From GWB1-38-13 sp964488535 (lineage in GTDB: Bacteria; Patescibacteriota; Microgenomatia; UBA8517): DNA of 64,000 bases. The stretch is from assembly GCA_964488535.1 (NCBI GenBank), contig CAZAUT010000001.1, forward strand, positions 1 through 64,000, written 5' to 3'. Under the pieces are notes generated by a model. It saw only the letters and a program-made list of their open reading frames with translations, searched no databases and had not been told where the DNA came from. Below are positions 1-7,930 of the stretch, in pieces (the first letter of the stretch is position 1; every line of letters begins with the position of its first letter). Position numbers and translations under genes: made by a program.

Positions 1-3000
1 GAAACCATAAACTACAGAACGTTGAAACCGGAAAAAGAAGGACTTTTTGACGAGAGGATTTTCGGACCAACAAAGGACGGGGAGTGTTACTGCGGAAAAT
101 ACAAAAGAATAAGGTATAAGGGAGTGATTTGTGACAAATGCGGAGTGGAGGTTACGCAGTCCCGCGTCAGACGCGAGAGAATGGGTCATATTAGTTTGGC
201 TTCGCCCGTGGTTCATGTGTGGTATTTTAAAGGTGCGCCGTCGAGACTTTCGCTTGTTTTGGATATTGCTCCCAGAGCAATCGAGCAGGTTATATATTTT
301 GCCCGTTACCTAGTTCTGAATGTAGAAGAAAAGAAGAAAAAAGAAGCGCTCGATAGAATTGAAAAAGCCAGAGAAGAAAGCAAAAAAAAGCTTTCTGATA
401 CATACGAGGAAAAGAGGGATCAGTTAAAACAAAAAACTGCGGAGGAAAAAGAGAAAACGGAAAAAAAGATAAAAAACAAAGAACAGTTTGCCCTTGCGGT
501 TTCCGAGATCGATCTTGACTACCGTAAGAAAGAAGCGTCTTTGTCGAAAGAGGAAAAAAATACACTGCAGAATACGGAGGAATTATTTGAAGGAATGGGC
601 TCTCTTGTAAAAAACCTCGACAGACTTTCTGTTTTATCGGAGGAGGAATATGAGCAGCTAAGTATATACGGAGCCGCCGACTTTTTTGAGGCCAAGATGG
701 GCGCAGATGCTGTACTTTCTGCACTTTCTGGGGTCAATGTCGAAGAACTGGCAGCGAATTTACGAAAAGAACTTATTGATCAGAAGAATACCGTGGCGTC
801 GAAATATATAAAATTGGCGAAAAGACTTAAGGTGGTGGACGGGATGAGAAGGGCAAAAATAAGTCCTCTGTCTATGATAATGAGAGAAATTCCCGTACTT
901 CCTCCAGATCTTCGTCCTATGGTTCAACTGTCGGGCGGAAGATTCGCGACGAGCGATCTTAACGACCTTTACAGAAGAGTAATTAACAGAAATAACCGGT
1001 TAAAGCATTTGATCGGTCTTGGTGCACCTGAAATTATTCTTAGAAATGAAAAAAGGATGCTTCAAGAGTCTGTTGATTCCTTAATTGACGCTTCACAAAG
1101 AAAAGCTACAAGAAAAGGGCGCGGAAAACAGCCTCTCCGTTCGCTTTCCGACATGTTAAAAGGAAAACAGGGAAGATTTAGGCAGAATCTTTTAGGTAAG
1201 CGAGTTGATTATTCCGGAAGATCGGTCATTGTAGTTGGTCCGGATCTTAAACTTAACCAGTGCGGACTTCCGAAAGAGATGGCTCTTGAAATGTTCAAAC
1301 CGTTTGTCTTGAAAGAAATGATTTTAAGAGGTATCGCTCCCAATGTCAAAAGCGCCAAAAATATGCTTGAGAAAAGACCTCCCGAAGTCTTTGATATTTT
1401 AGAAGAAATAACTAAAAATCATCCGGTTCTTCTTAATCGTGCTCCTACCTTGCACAAGCTTGGTATTCAAGCGTTCTACCCGGTATTGATTGAAGGTAAT
1501 GCGATAAGAATACATCCCGCAATCTGCAGCGGGTTTAACGCGGACTTTGACGGCGACCAGATGGCTGTTCATGTGCCTTTAAGCAAAAAAGCAATTGAAG
1601 AAGCGGAGAGGCTGATGCTTCCCGAAAAAAATTTGCTCCGTCCTGCCGACGGAACACCGATATCTACACCGGCCAGTAAGGAATTGGCTTTGGGGGTATA
1701 TTTCCTGACCAGCGAGGATACAAAAATTTCACCGCATCCTTCCGTATTTGCAGACAAACAAGAGGCGATTACCGCATACCAGGCGGGCGTTGTCGATGTA
1801 CGTCAAAAGATTAATGTTTATATCGATAAAAAAATTATCGAGACGACGCCCGGGAGAATACTGTTTAACGAAGCGATGCCCGAGGGATATGATTTTATAA
1901 ATCAGCCGGTGTCATCATCTCTGATAAAACAGCTCTTTGCTCGTGCGTATGCATCTAACGATACCCAAAAGGTAGTAGAAATGATAGATGCAGTGAAGGA
2001 TCTTGGTTTTTTTGGGGGGACGCTGTCGGGATTTTCATTCGGAATTTTTGATGCAAAAGTTTATCCCGATAAAGAAAAAGTGCTGGCGGTTGCAGATAAA
2101 AAAGTAGCCGAACATGATTCGAATTATGCACAAGGTTTGATTACACTTGAAGAAAAGAAAAACCTGAACCAGAAAGTATGGATCGAAACTGCTGAAGAGT
2201 TGACGGATAAAACTTGGGAACTTCTGGATAACGAAAACCCGATCAGAATGGTAATTGATGCGAAAGTCGGTAGAACTTCAAGAGATCAAATAAAACAGCT
2301 GGCTGCCATAAGAGGTCTTGTAGTAGATCCGTTGGGGAAGATTGTTGAGATGCCTATCAAAGCCAATTTCAGAGAAGGATTGTCTATTTTTGAATATCTT
2401 ACATCTTCGAGAGGTTCGAGAAAAGGTCTTACGGATACGGCCTTGAAGACAGCAGACGCGGGATACTTAACGAGAAGGCTTGTTGATGTTTCTCATGATT
2501 GTATTGTCAGAACAATAGATTGTGGAACATCGGAAGGCTTGGTTATAAGAAGACACGATCGGCCGAAATCGTTTAACCTGAGAATAGTCGGCAGAATATT
2601 GGCAAAAGACATTGTTTCCGATAAAGGAAAAGTACTTCTTTCTACCGACACAATGGTTGGAGATGATGAAATAAAAATAATCGAAGATGCCAAAATAGAT
2701 GAGGTTGTTGTCAGATCGGCTTTAACCTGCATCGAAAAACACGGTGTTTGTGCAAAATGTTACGGGAGGGACCTTTCAAAGAAAGGTCTTGTTGAGATCG
2801 GAGTGCCCGTTGGAGTTGTTGCAGCTCAGTCGATAGGGGAACCTGGAACCCAGCTGACTTTACGTACCAAACATTCCGGCGGTGTTGTCGGAGTCGACGT
2901 TACACAGGGTCTTCCGCGCGTCGAAGAGCTTTTTGAAGCAAGAACTCCAAAAGTTTTTTCACCATTAGCGGAAATATCCGGTAAGGTTACACTGGGTGAA

Positions 3001-3603
3001 ATTGAAGAGGGTTGGAAAGTACTGATCACTTCTTCGGGATCAAAACATAAAGAAGAGAGGGAGTATATTGTTCCCAAGACAATTAAACTGGCGGTTGAAG
3101 ACAAGCAATTGATAGAGGCAGGTATGCCTTTAGCGATTGGATACTTGGACATAAAGGAAGTTCTTTTGATAAGAGGACTGAAATCGGCACAGGAATATCT
3201 TGTGAACGAAATGCAATCGGTTTATGAAAGCCAAGGGATTGGAATTCACGATAAACATTTTGAGGTGATTGTCAAAAAAATGAGTGACGAGGTAAAAGTT
3301 GTTACTTCAGGTGATACGCTTTTAATACCGGGCGAAATAGTTGAAAAGACAATATTTGAAGAGGAAAATGAAAAAGTTTTGGCTGCAGGCGGTGAACCGG
3401 CAACGGCTCAGCAAATAGTTTTGGGTATAACAAGGCGTGCTCTTTACACACAAAGCTGGCTTTCGTCGGCATCTTTCGAGCAGACAACCGATGTTTTGAC
3501 TAATGCTTCTCTTACCGGAAGTGAGGATAAGTTATTGGGACTAAAAGAAAATGTTATAATCGGTCGGCTTATTCCTGTCACACCGGAGAGATTATTAGCA
3601 TGA
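1..3603 (+). CDS. rpoC: DNA-directed RNA polymerase subunit beta' (5' partial)
   Basis: Largest catalytic subunit of RNA polymerase. The frame is open from base 1 and already reads ETINYRTLKPEKEG, so the start lies before the window; the TTG at 22 is internal. Visible are the N-terminal zinc site (CYCG and CDKCGVEVT, window residues about 28-50), the catalytic NADFDGDQMAVH (about 513-524), the second zinc cysteines (CGTSEG, then CIEKHGVCAKC) and the trigger-loop region AAQSIGEPGTQLTLRTKHSGG. Residues about 105-170 are a long Lys/Glu-rich coiled-coil insertion. The gene is followed by a palindromic spacer and rpsL, the usual str-operon order. Identity is certain; only the start is missing. Confidence 0.98.
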   Translation, partial: ETINYRTLKPEKEGLFDERIFGPTKDGECYCGKYKRIRYKGVICDKCGVEVTQSRVRRERMGHISLASPVVHVWYFKGAPSRLSLVLDIAPRAIEQVIYFARYLVLNVEEKKKKEALDRIEKAREESKKKLSDTYEEKRDQLKQKTAEEKEKTEKKIKNKEQFALAVSEIDLDYRKKEASLSKEEKNTLQNTEELFEGMGSLVKNLDRLSVLSEEEYEQLSIYGAADFFEAKMGADAVLSALSGVNVEELAANLRKELIDQKNTVASKYIKLAKRLKVVDGMRRAKISPLSMIMREIPVLPPDLRPMVQLSGGRFATSDLNDLYRRVINRNNRLKHLIGLGAPEIILRNEKRMLQESVDSLIDASQRKATRKGRGKQPLRSLSDMLKGKQGRFRQNLLGKRVDYSGRSVIVVGPDLKLNQCGLPKEMALEMFKPFVLKEMILRGIAPNVKSAKNMLEKRPPEVFDILEEITKNHPVLLNRAPTLHKLGIQAFYPVLIEGNAIRIHPAICSGFNADFDGDQMAVHVPLSKKAIEEAERLMLPEKNLLRPADGTPISTPASKELALGVYFLTSEDTKISPHPSVFADKQEAITAYQAGVVDVRQKINVYIDKKIIETTPGRILFNEAMPEGYDFINQPVSSSLIKQLFARAYASNDTQKVVEMIDAVKDLGFFGGTLSGFSFGIFDAKVYPDKEKVLAVADKKVAEHDSNYAQGLITLEEKKNLNQKVWIETAEELTDKTWELLDNENPIRMVIDAKVGRTSRDQIKQLAAIRGLVVDPLGKIVEMPIKANFREGLSIFEYLTSSRGSRKGLTDTALKTADAGYLTRRLVDVSHDCIVRTIDCGTSEGLVIRRHDRPKSFNLRIVGRILAKDIVSDKGKVLLSTDTMVGDDEIKIIEDAKIDEVVVRSALTCIEKHGVCAKCYGRDLSKKGLVEIGVPVGVVAAQSIGEPGTQLTLRTKHSGGVVGVDVTQGLPRVEELFEARTPKVFSPLAEISGKVTLGEIEEGWKVLITSSGSKHKEEREYIVPKTIKLAVEDKQLIEAGMPLAIGYLDIKEVLLIRGLKSAQEYLVNEMQSVYESQGIGIHDKHFEVIVKKMSDEVKVVTSGDTLLIPGEIVEKTIFEEENEKVLAAGGEPATAQQIVLGITRRALYTQSWLSSASFEQTTDVLTNASLTGSEDKLLGLKENVIIGRLIPVTPERLLA

Positions 3604-3686
3604 GCAGGAGAGTGGAAGAGTGTAAAAAATACGAATTTCTTGCCTTTTTACTCTTTTACTCTTTTACTTTTTAACTCTAATAAATT
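3604..3686. repeat. Imperfect palindrome, GAGTAAAAGAG/CTCTTTTAC family, copy 1
   Basis: A purine arm (GAGAGTGGAAGAGTG) is followed by a pyrimidine arm (TTTTTACTCTTTTACTCTTT) that ends just before the rpsL start. The two arms can pair. No Shine-Dalgarno sequence is visible before the rpsL ATG. This is the first and most diverged of nine related gaps in the cluster. Confidence 0.6.
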
Positions 3687-4145
3687 ATGCCTACAATTTC
3701 ACAACTGGTCCGAAAAGGACGCAAAAAAATTATAAAAAAGTCTAAAAAGGGGGCACTAAGACGCTGGTTTAACGCCAAAGACCGCCGTTATAGTGAAAAT
3801 GCGTCCCCCTTCAAGAGGGGTGTGGTTTTGCAGGTCAGAACGATGACGCCGAAAAAGCCCAACTCTGCATTGAGAAAAGTATGCAGGGTAAGATTATCAA
3901 ACAAGCAGGAAGTTACCGCGTATATTCCTGGTGAGGGACATGAACTGGCTGAACATGCTATTGTTTTAGTGCGTTACGGAAGGGTTAAAGATCTGCCGGG
4001 TGTAAAATATCAGGTTGTCAGAGGAAAATTCGATACAAGTGGGGTAGTCGGAAGAAAAAAATCAAGAAGCCGTTACGGCTCTAAAAAGTCCGGTAACGTA
4101 ACCGCACCGGCAGCTCCGGCTGCCCCTACCGCACCGGCAGTTTAA
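3687..4145 (+). CDS. rpsL: 30S ribosomal protein uS12
   Basis: Decoding-centre protein of the small subunit. It begins MPTISQLVRKGRKK and carries the hallmark TPKKPNSALRKV loop (holding the lysine equivalent to streptomycin-site K43), EVTAYIPGEGH and GRVKDLPGVKY, whose aspartate is the residue methylthiolated in other bacteria. The segment between the N-terminus and the KRG motif is slightly longer than usual. After the normal SRSRYGSKK end comes a low-complexity Ala/Pro tail (about 14 residues) not typical of the family. It sits between palindromic spacers, with rpsG next. Confidence 0.97.
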   Translation: MPTISQLVRKGRKKIIKKSKKGALRRWFNAKDRRYSENASPFKRGVVLQVRTMTPKKPNSALRKVCRVRLSNKQEVTAYIPGEGHELAEHAIVLVRYGRVKDLPGVKYQVVRGKFDTSGVVGRKKSRSRYGSKKSGNVTAPAAPAAPTAPAV

Positions 4146-4506
4146 GAGTAGAAGAGCAGGAGAGACCTGCCTGCGCAGGCATGGCGGGAGAATGGAAGGG
4201 ATAGGAAATACGTTTTTTCCCTTTTACTCTTTCACTCTTTGTTTCTAGAGCGTGGTTGAGTTCTGGAGTGTATCTTATACTCTTTTACTCTTTCACTCTT
4301 TGTTTCTAGAGCGTGGTTGAGTTCTGGAGTGTATCTNNNNNNNNNNNNNNNNNNNNNNNNNNNNNNNNNNNNNNNNNNNNNNNNNNNNNNNNNNNNNNNN
4401 NNNNNNNNNNNNNNNNNNNNNNNNNNNNNNNNNNNNAGAGCGTGGTTGAGTTCTGGAGTGTATCTTATACTCTTTTACTCTTTCACTCTTTTACTCTATA
4501 TTTTAT
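4146..4506. repeat. 61-bp tandem repeat with palindrome arms, interrupted by an assembly gap
   Basis: This gap between rpsL and rpsG begins with a purine-rich arm and a small GCCTGCGCAGGC palindrome. From 4221 a 61-bp unit repeats: it contains CTTTTACTCTTTCACTC and GAGCGTGGTTGAGTTCTGG. The GCGTGGTTGAG block starts at 4250, 4311 and, after the gap, 4440. The first spacing is exactly 61 bp; the distance across the N run is not a multiple of 61. The pyrimidine arm of the last copy runs to the rpsG start. Confidence 0.85.
4337..4436. other. Assembly gap (100 N)
   Basis: Exactly 100 N placed inside a tandem repeat, with the same repeat sequence on both sides. The size looks like a scaffolder default, so the real copy number of the 61-bp unit is unknown. 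Short open frames reported across it are not genes. Confidence 0.98.
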
Positions 4507-4983
4507 ATGCCTAGACGAGGACAAATAAAACTGAGGAAAATCGATACGGACCCGATTTATAAAAACAGGCTTATAGCCAAACTTATAAACCGGGCAATGA
4601 AGGATGGAAAAAAATCGGTTATACAGAAGGAAGTATATGGGGCACTTGAGCACCTTAAGGGTGACGGCAATGATCCGGTGAAGGTATTTTCTCAAGCGAT
4701 TGAAAATATCAAACCTTCAATGGAAGTCCGTCCAAGGCGTATAGGCGGAGCAGCCTATCAGGTTCCGCAACAGGTTCGGGGTCCGAGAAAGGAATCACTG
4801 GCGATCAGATGGCTTGTAGCCGCAGCTCGTTCACGAACCGGAGCGGAGTATAAAACATTTGCACAGAAACTCGCCGGCGAAATTTCCGATGCTGCTAAAG
4901 GTGAAGGCGGAGCTGTAAAGAAGAAAACCGATATGGAAAAAGTCGCGGAGGCGAACAGAGCATTCGCTCATTTTAAGTGGTGA
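4507..4983 (+). CDS. rpsG: 30S ribosomal protein uS7
   Basis: Primary 16S rRNA-binding protein that nucleates the 30S head. It begins MPRRGQIKLRKIDTDPIY and contains KLINRAMKDGKKS, the beta-hairpin region MEVRPRRIGGAAYQVP and the C-terminal EANRAFAHFKW. Length (158) is normal. The ATG directly follows a pyrimidine tract with no Shine-Dalgarno sequence. It belongs to the str cluster with rpsL upstream and fusA downstream. Confidence 0.97.
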   Translation: MPRRGQIKLRKIDTDPIYKNRLIAKLINRAMKDGKKSVIQKEVYGALEHLKGDGNDPVKVFSQAIENIKPSMEVRPRRIGGAAYQVPQQVRGPRKESLAIRWLVAAARSRTGAEYKTFAQKLAGEISDAAKGEGGAVKKKTDMEKVAEANRAFAHFKW

Positions 4984-5083
4984 TTCTTTAGAGTAGAAGA
5001 GCGGGAGAGTGGAAGAGTGGAAGTTGATATGAATTGTTCCCCCTTTTACTCTTATACTCTTCTACTCTTTTACTCTGCTTTTT
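4984..5083. repeat. Imperfect palindrome, GAGTAAAAGAG/CTCTTTTAC family, copy 3
   Basis: The purine arm (GAGTAGAAGAGCGGGAGAG with GTGGAAGAG repeats) and the pyrimidine arm (CCCTTTTACTCTTATACTC and CTACTCTTTTACTC) can pair over roughly 30 bases. The right arm ends about 10 bases before the fusA ATG. It is built of the same words as the other eight members but is less regular than copies 4-9. Confidence 0.7.
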
Positions 5084-7243
5084 ATGGTTACACCACCCAA
5101 GAAAAAGGCAAGCATGGTCATGACGGTCACAAAAGACCGTGATGTTCCTGTGGAAAAAATCCGAAATATCGGAATCATAGCCCACATTGATGCGGGAAAA
5201 ACAACAACTACCGAGCGGATTCTTTTTGAAACAGGGAAAACGTATAAACAGGGCTCCGTTGATGAAGGGACAACGGTAACCGACTGGATGGCTCAGGAAA
5301 GGGAGCGTGGAATAACGATTGTTTCTGCAGCCATTACTACATTTTGGGATCTCCAAACAGGTTCTGCAATCGAAAATGGACACTACAGAGTAAACATTAT
5401 CGATACCCCGGGACATATCGATTTTACAGCCGAAGTAGAGAGGTCTCTTAGAGTTTTGGATGGAGCCGTTATGGTTTTCGATGGAAGAACAGGTGTTGAG
5501 TCCCAGTCCGAAACGGTATGGAGACAGGCGGATAAATATAATGTTCCGAGAATCTGCATTTTAAATAAACTCAATCTTATTGGGGCCGATTTTGAAGGAT
5601 CCATAAAATCAATCCGTGAGAAACTCGGTGCGAACGCTGCTCCGATTGAGTATCCTATCGGACTTGAACATTCACTTCGGGGAGTCGTCGATCTTATAAA
5701 AATGAAGGCATATACGTACAAGAGTCAGGAAGATAACAGACTTACTGAGGAAGAGGTTCCTGCTGAACTCATGGAACCGGTAAAAAAATACCGTTCTCTT
5801 TTGATTGAAGCAGTTGCCGAATATGATGACGAAGCCTTGGCCAAGTATCTGGAAGGGACCGAACCCGATGAACTTTTACTGAAAAGAGCCATCAGGAATG
5901 GGGTTGTAGCGGGTAAATTTTTTCCGATTTTGGGAGGCGATAATAGAATGGCAACGGTTCAGCTGCTGCTTGATGCCGTTGTTGAATATCTTCCGTCACC
6001 AATAGATGTTCCGCCCGTAAACGGGATAAATCCCAAGAGTGGAGAAAAGGAAGTACGACATCCTAAGAAAGAAGAACCTTTTTCTGCACTTGCCTTTAAA
6101 GTGGTGACCGATCCGCACGTCGGACGATTGGTTTATATCAGGATTTATTCGGGGAAAGTTGCCGGAGGAGATGCTATTTATAATGTTTCAAAACAAAAAC
6201 AGGAAAGGATAGGAAAATTGGTACTTCTTCATGCCGATCAAAGAGAATTGGTCGACGAAGCATATGCCGGAGAGATCGTTGCTGTTGTGGGAATAAGAGA
6301 CACTTCAACGGGTGATTCTCTCAGTTCCCTTTCCGCACCGATTGTCCTGGAGTCTATTTCTTTTCCCGAACCCGTGATTTCTTTGGCAATTGAACCGGCG
6401 ACAAAATCCGATCAGGAAAAAATGGGGCTGGCAATCCAAAAGCTTGCCGACGAAGACCCTACATTTAAGGTTAAAACAAATTTTGAAACGGGACAGACAA
6501 TTATTTCGGGAATGGGCGAACTCCAGCTGGAAATTCTGGTTGACAGGATGAGGCGTGAGTTTAATGTTGTTGCCAACACCGGCTCCCCACAGGTTGCTTA
6601 TAAGGAAACAATCAAAAAACTTGCCGAAGGGGAGGGAAAATATATCCGTCAAACCGGAGGGCGTGGTCAATACGGTCACTGTTTCGTCAGAGTCGAAGCC
6701 AAAGGCAGGGGTGAGGGATTTGAATTTGAAAATAAGATTAAAGGTGGCGCTATTCCTGCCGAATTTATTTCGTCAATAGAAAAGGGTGTCAAAGAGAAGC
6801 TGGAAAAAGGAATTATGGCCGGCTTTCCGATGACGGATATTAAAGTTACGGTTTATGATGGAACGTATCACGATGTTGATTCTTCAGATATCGCTTTCCA
6901 GATTGCCGGTTCTATGGCTGTTGAAGCAGCTGCTAAACGTGCCGATATGACGATTCTGGAACCCATAATGAAGGTTGAGGTGGCGACTCCGGAGGAGTAT
7001 ATGGGAGATGTAATTGGGGATCTCTCCAGCAAGCGCGCCCAGGTTCAAGGCACCGAGACGAGAGGGATGGAGACGGTTATCCACGCTCTTGCCCCCCTTG
7101 CCGAACTCTCCGGCTATGCTACGAAGCTACGCTCCATTTCTCAAGGCAGGGCTCGGGCGTATGTGGAGCCATCCCACTACGAAGAAGTTCCAAAAAACGT
7201 TGCCGAACAAATCGTCGCCAAAAGCGGCAAGGCAACAGGATAG
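5084..7243 (+). CDS. fusA: Elongation factor G
   Basis: Translocation GTPase. It shows G1 AHIDAGKT (residues 33-40), switch I RERGITI, switch II DTPGHIDF and the later domains (GRGQYGHCFV; GAIPAEFISSIEKG). The G4 motif reads NKLN (residues 161-164) instead of NKxD: the aspartate that reads the guanine base is Asn. The last ~230 bases (from about 7010) use clearly more GC-rich codons than the rest of the gene. A second, weaker copy of the C-terminal tail lies 71 bp downstream (7264-7341). An N-terminal extension of about 20 residues precedes the usual start region. The gene follows rpsG and is separated from tuf by 687 bases. Confidence 0.97.
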   Translation: MVTPPKKKASMVMTVTKDRDVPVEKIRNIGIIAHIDAGKTTTTERILFETGKTYKQGSVDEGTTVTDWMAQERERGITIVSAAITTFWDLQTGSAIENGHYRVNIIDTPGHIDFTAEVERSLRVLDGAVMVFDGRTGVESQSETVWRQADKYNVPRICILNKLNLIGADFEGSIKSIREKLGANAAPIEYPIGLEHSLRGVVDLIKMKAYTYKSQEDNRLTEEEVPAELMEPVKKYRSLLIEAVAEYDDEALAKYLEGTEPDELLLKRAIRNGVVAGKFFPILGGDNRMATVQLLLDAVVEYLPSPIDVPPVNGINPKSGEKEVRHPKKEEPFSALAFKVVTDPHVGRLVYIRIYSGKVAGGDAIYNVSKQKQERIGKLVLLHADQRELVDEAYAGEIVAVVGIRDTSTGDSLSSLSAPIVLESISFPEPVISLAIEPATKSDQEKMGLAIQKLADEDPTFKVKTNFETGQTIISGMGELQLEILVDRMRREFNVVANTGSPQVAYKETIKKLAEGEGKYIRQTGGRGQYGHCFVRVEAKGRGEGFEFENKIKGGAIPAEFISSIEKGVKEKLEKGIMAGFPMTDIKVTVYDGTYHDVDSSDIAFQIAGSMAVEAAAKRADMTILEPIMKVEVATPEEYMGDVIGDLSSKRAQVQGTETRGMETVIHALAPLAELSGYATKLRSISQGRARAYVEPSHYEEVPKNVAEQIVAKSGKATG

Positions 7244-7263
7244 TTAGAAAAATCGGGGACTAT

Positions 7264-7341
7264 AAAAACGCTTCCGAAGACATTATCCAAAAAGACCTTC
7301 AACCAACAGGAAGAAAAGAGAAAATTTGGCAGAGGATTTGA
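7264..7341 (+). pseudogene. Remnant of an EF-G C-terminal tail
   Basis: In one frame this reads KNASEDIIQKDLQPTG and then RKEKIWQRI and a stop. The true gene ends KNVAEQIVAKSGKATG. Eight of the sixteen aligned residues agree (K, N, E, I, K, T, G and the spacing between them). It is too short to be a gene. I read it as what is left of the former fusA 3' end after the upstream part was replaced. The match is short, so chance cannot be excluded. Confidence 0.5.
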
Positions 7342-7751
7342 CAATAGATCGCCCCTTGTTTTCTATCGCCCCTGTTAACACGATGATACATTTAGGCACA
7401 AATATGGGTGAAATTTCTTCAGGTCGCAAGTTTCATATTTTACTTAAACCACCCCCGTCATTCTGGGGAGCGAAGTAGAGTATGACTCTACATAAGCGAC
7501 TCCAGAATCATATGAGAATAAAGATAGATTCTGGACAAGACGGATATCATATGGTAATTGGTCTAGCCAGAATCACCTCAAACGCGAAACTCATGATATT
7601 TACAGGTGTCTTAGATTTACACCCCTGCCTTTGGATGGGAACGGAATCTATATAGATTCCCAATCAAGACGGGTACCATATGGTAAACCCATCAAGTTGG
7701 GAATGACAAAGTGTGTCAGGGATTGTGAGCAGTTACAAATGAAAGTGCCTG
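7342..7751. repeat. fusA-tuf spacer with palindromic repeat fragments
   Basis: No coding potential is seen. The stretch holds CCGTCATTCTGGGGAGCGAAG near 7448, answered by CGACTCCAGAATC near 7498, and two copies of a CAAGACGG...CATATGGTAA unit (about 7535 and 7667) beside AGATTCTGG and GGGAATGACA blocks. These look like pieces of the GTCATTCTGAG-type interspersed palindrome seen in many bacterial genomes. A weak promoter-like TTGACA (7338) lies 17 bases before TTCTAT. Confidence 0.5.
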
Positions 7752-7781
7752 TTGACACGGGTAATTGGCCTTGAATATAAT
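7752..7781 (+). promoter_or_regulatory. Sigma-70-like promoter for tuf
   Basis: TTGACA at 7752-7757 and TATAAT at 7776-7781, 18 bases apart. Both boxes are full consensus. Transcription would begin near 7788, leaving a leader of about 140 bases before tuf. Confidence 0.7.
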
Positions 7782-7791
7782 ACCTATCGTT

Positions 7792-7848
7792 GGGACAAAA
7801 TTTGTCCCTCCGGGTCGGAGACCTCCGGGTTTTAGACCTTGTTTTTTT
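7792..7848 (+). terminator. Hairpins and possible attenuator in the tuf leader
   Basis: GGGACAAA-A-TTTGTCCC (7792-7808) is a near-perfect hairpin. It is followed by a second foldable block running from GGGTCGGAGACC to GGGTTTTAGACC that ends in GTTTTTTT at 7841-7848. Hairpin plus T-run downstream of a strong promoter suggests an attenuator. The fold was judged by eye. Confidence 0.4.
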
Positions 7849-7861
7849 AACTAGTTATCCT

Positions 7862-7930
7862 GTATACTAGTTGTTGTACTTAAGTTAACTCAATCGCTTA
7901 ATCACTTAATTAACTTAATTTACTTAACCT
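7862..7930. repeat. Iterated-word tract ACTTAATTAACTTA before tuf
   Basis: The tract is made of the words ACTTAAGTTAAC, CGCTTAATCACTTAAT and TAACTTAATTTACTTAACC, running straight into the tuf ATG with no Shine-Dalgarno sequence. The reverse complement (AAGTGATTAAGTTAAC type) occurs inside the TlyA-like gene and a related form occurs inside rplC. Confidence 0.6.

Noticed and set aside
22..24. TTG at 22 as the start of rpoC
   Set aside because: The frame is open to base 1 and the upstream residues (ETINYRT) are conserved beta' sequence.
290..724. Long minus-strand open frames inside rpoC, fusA, tuf and other genes
   Set aside because: They are shadows of strongly conserved plus-strand genes with low-complexity translations.
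4313..4528. Open frames across the N gap between rpsL and rpsG
   Set aside because: They run through N bases and tandem repeat and match nothing.
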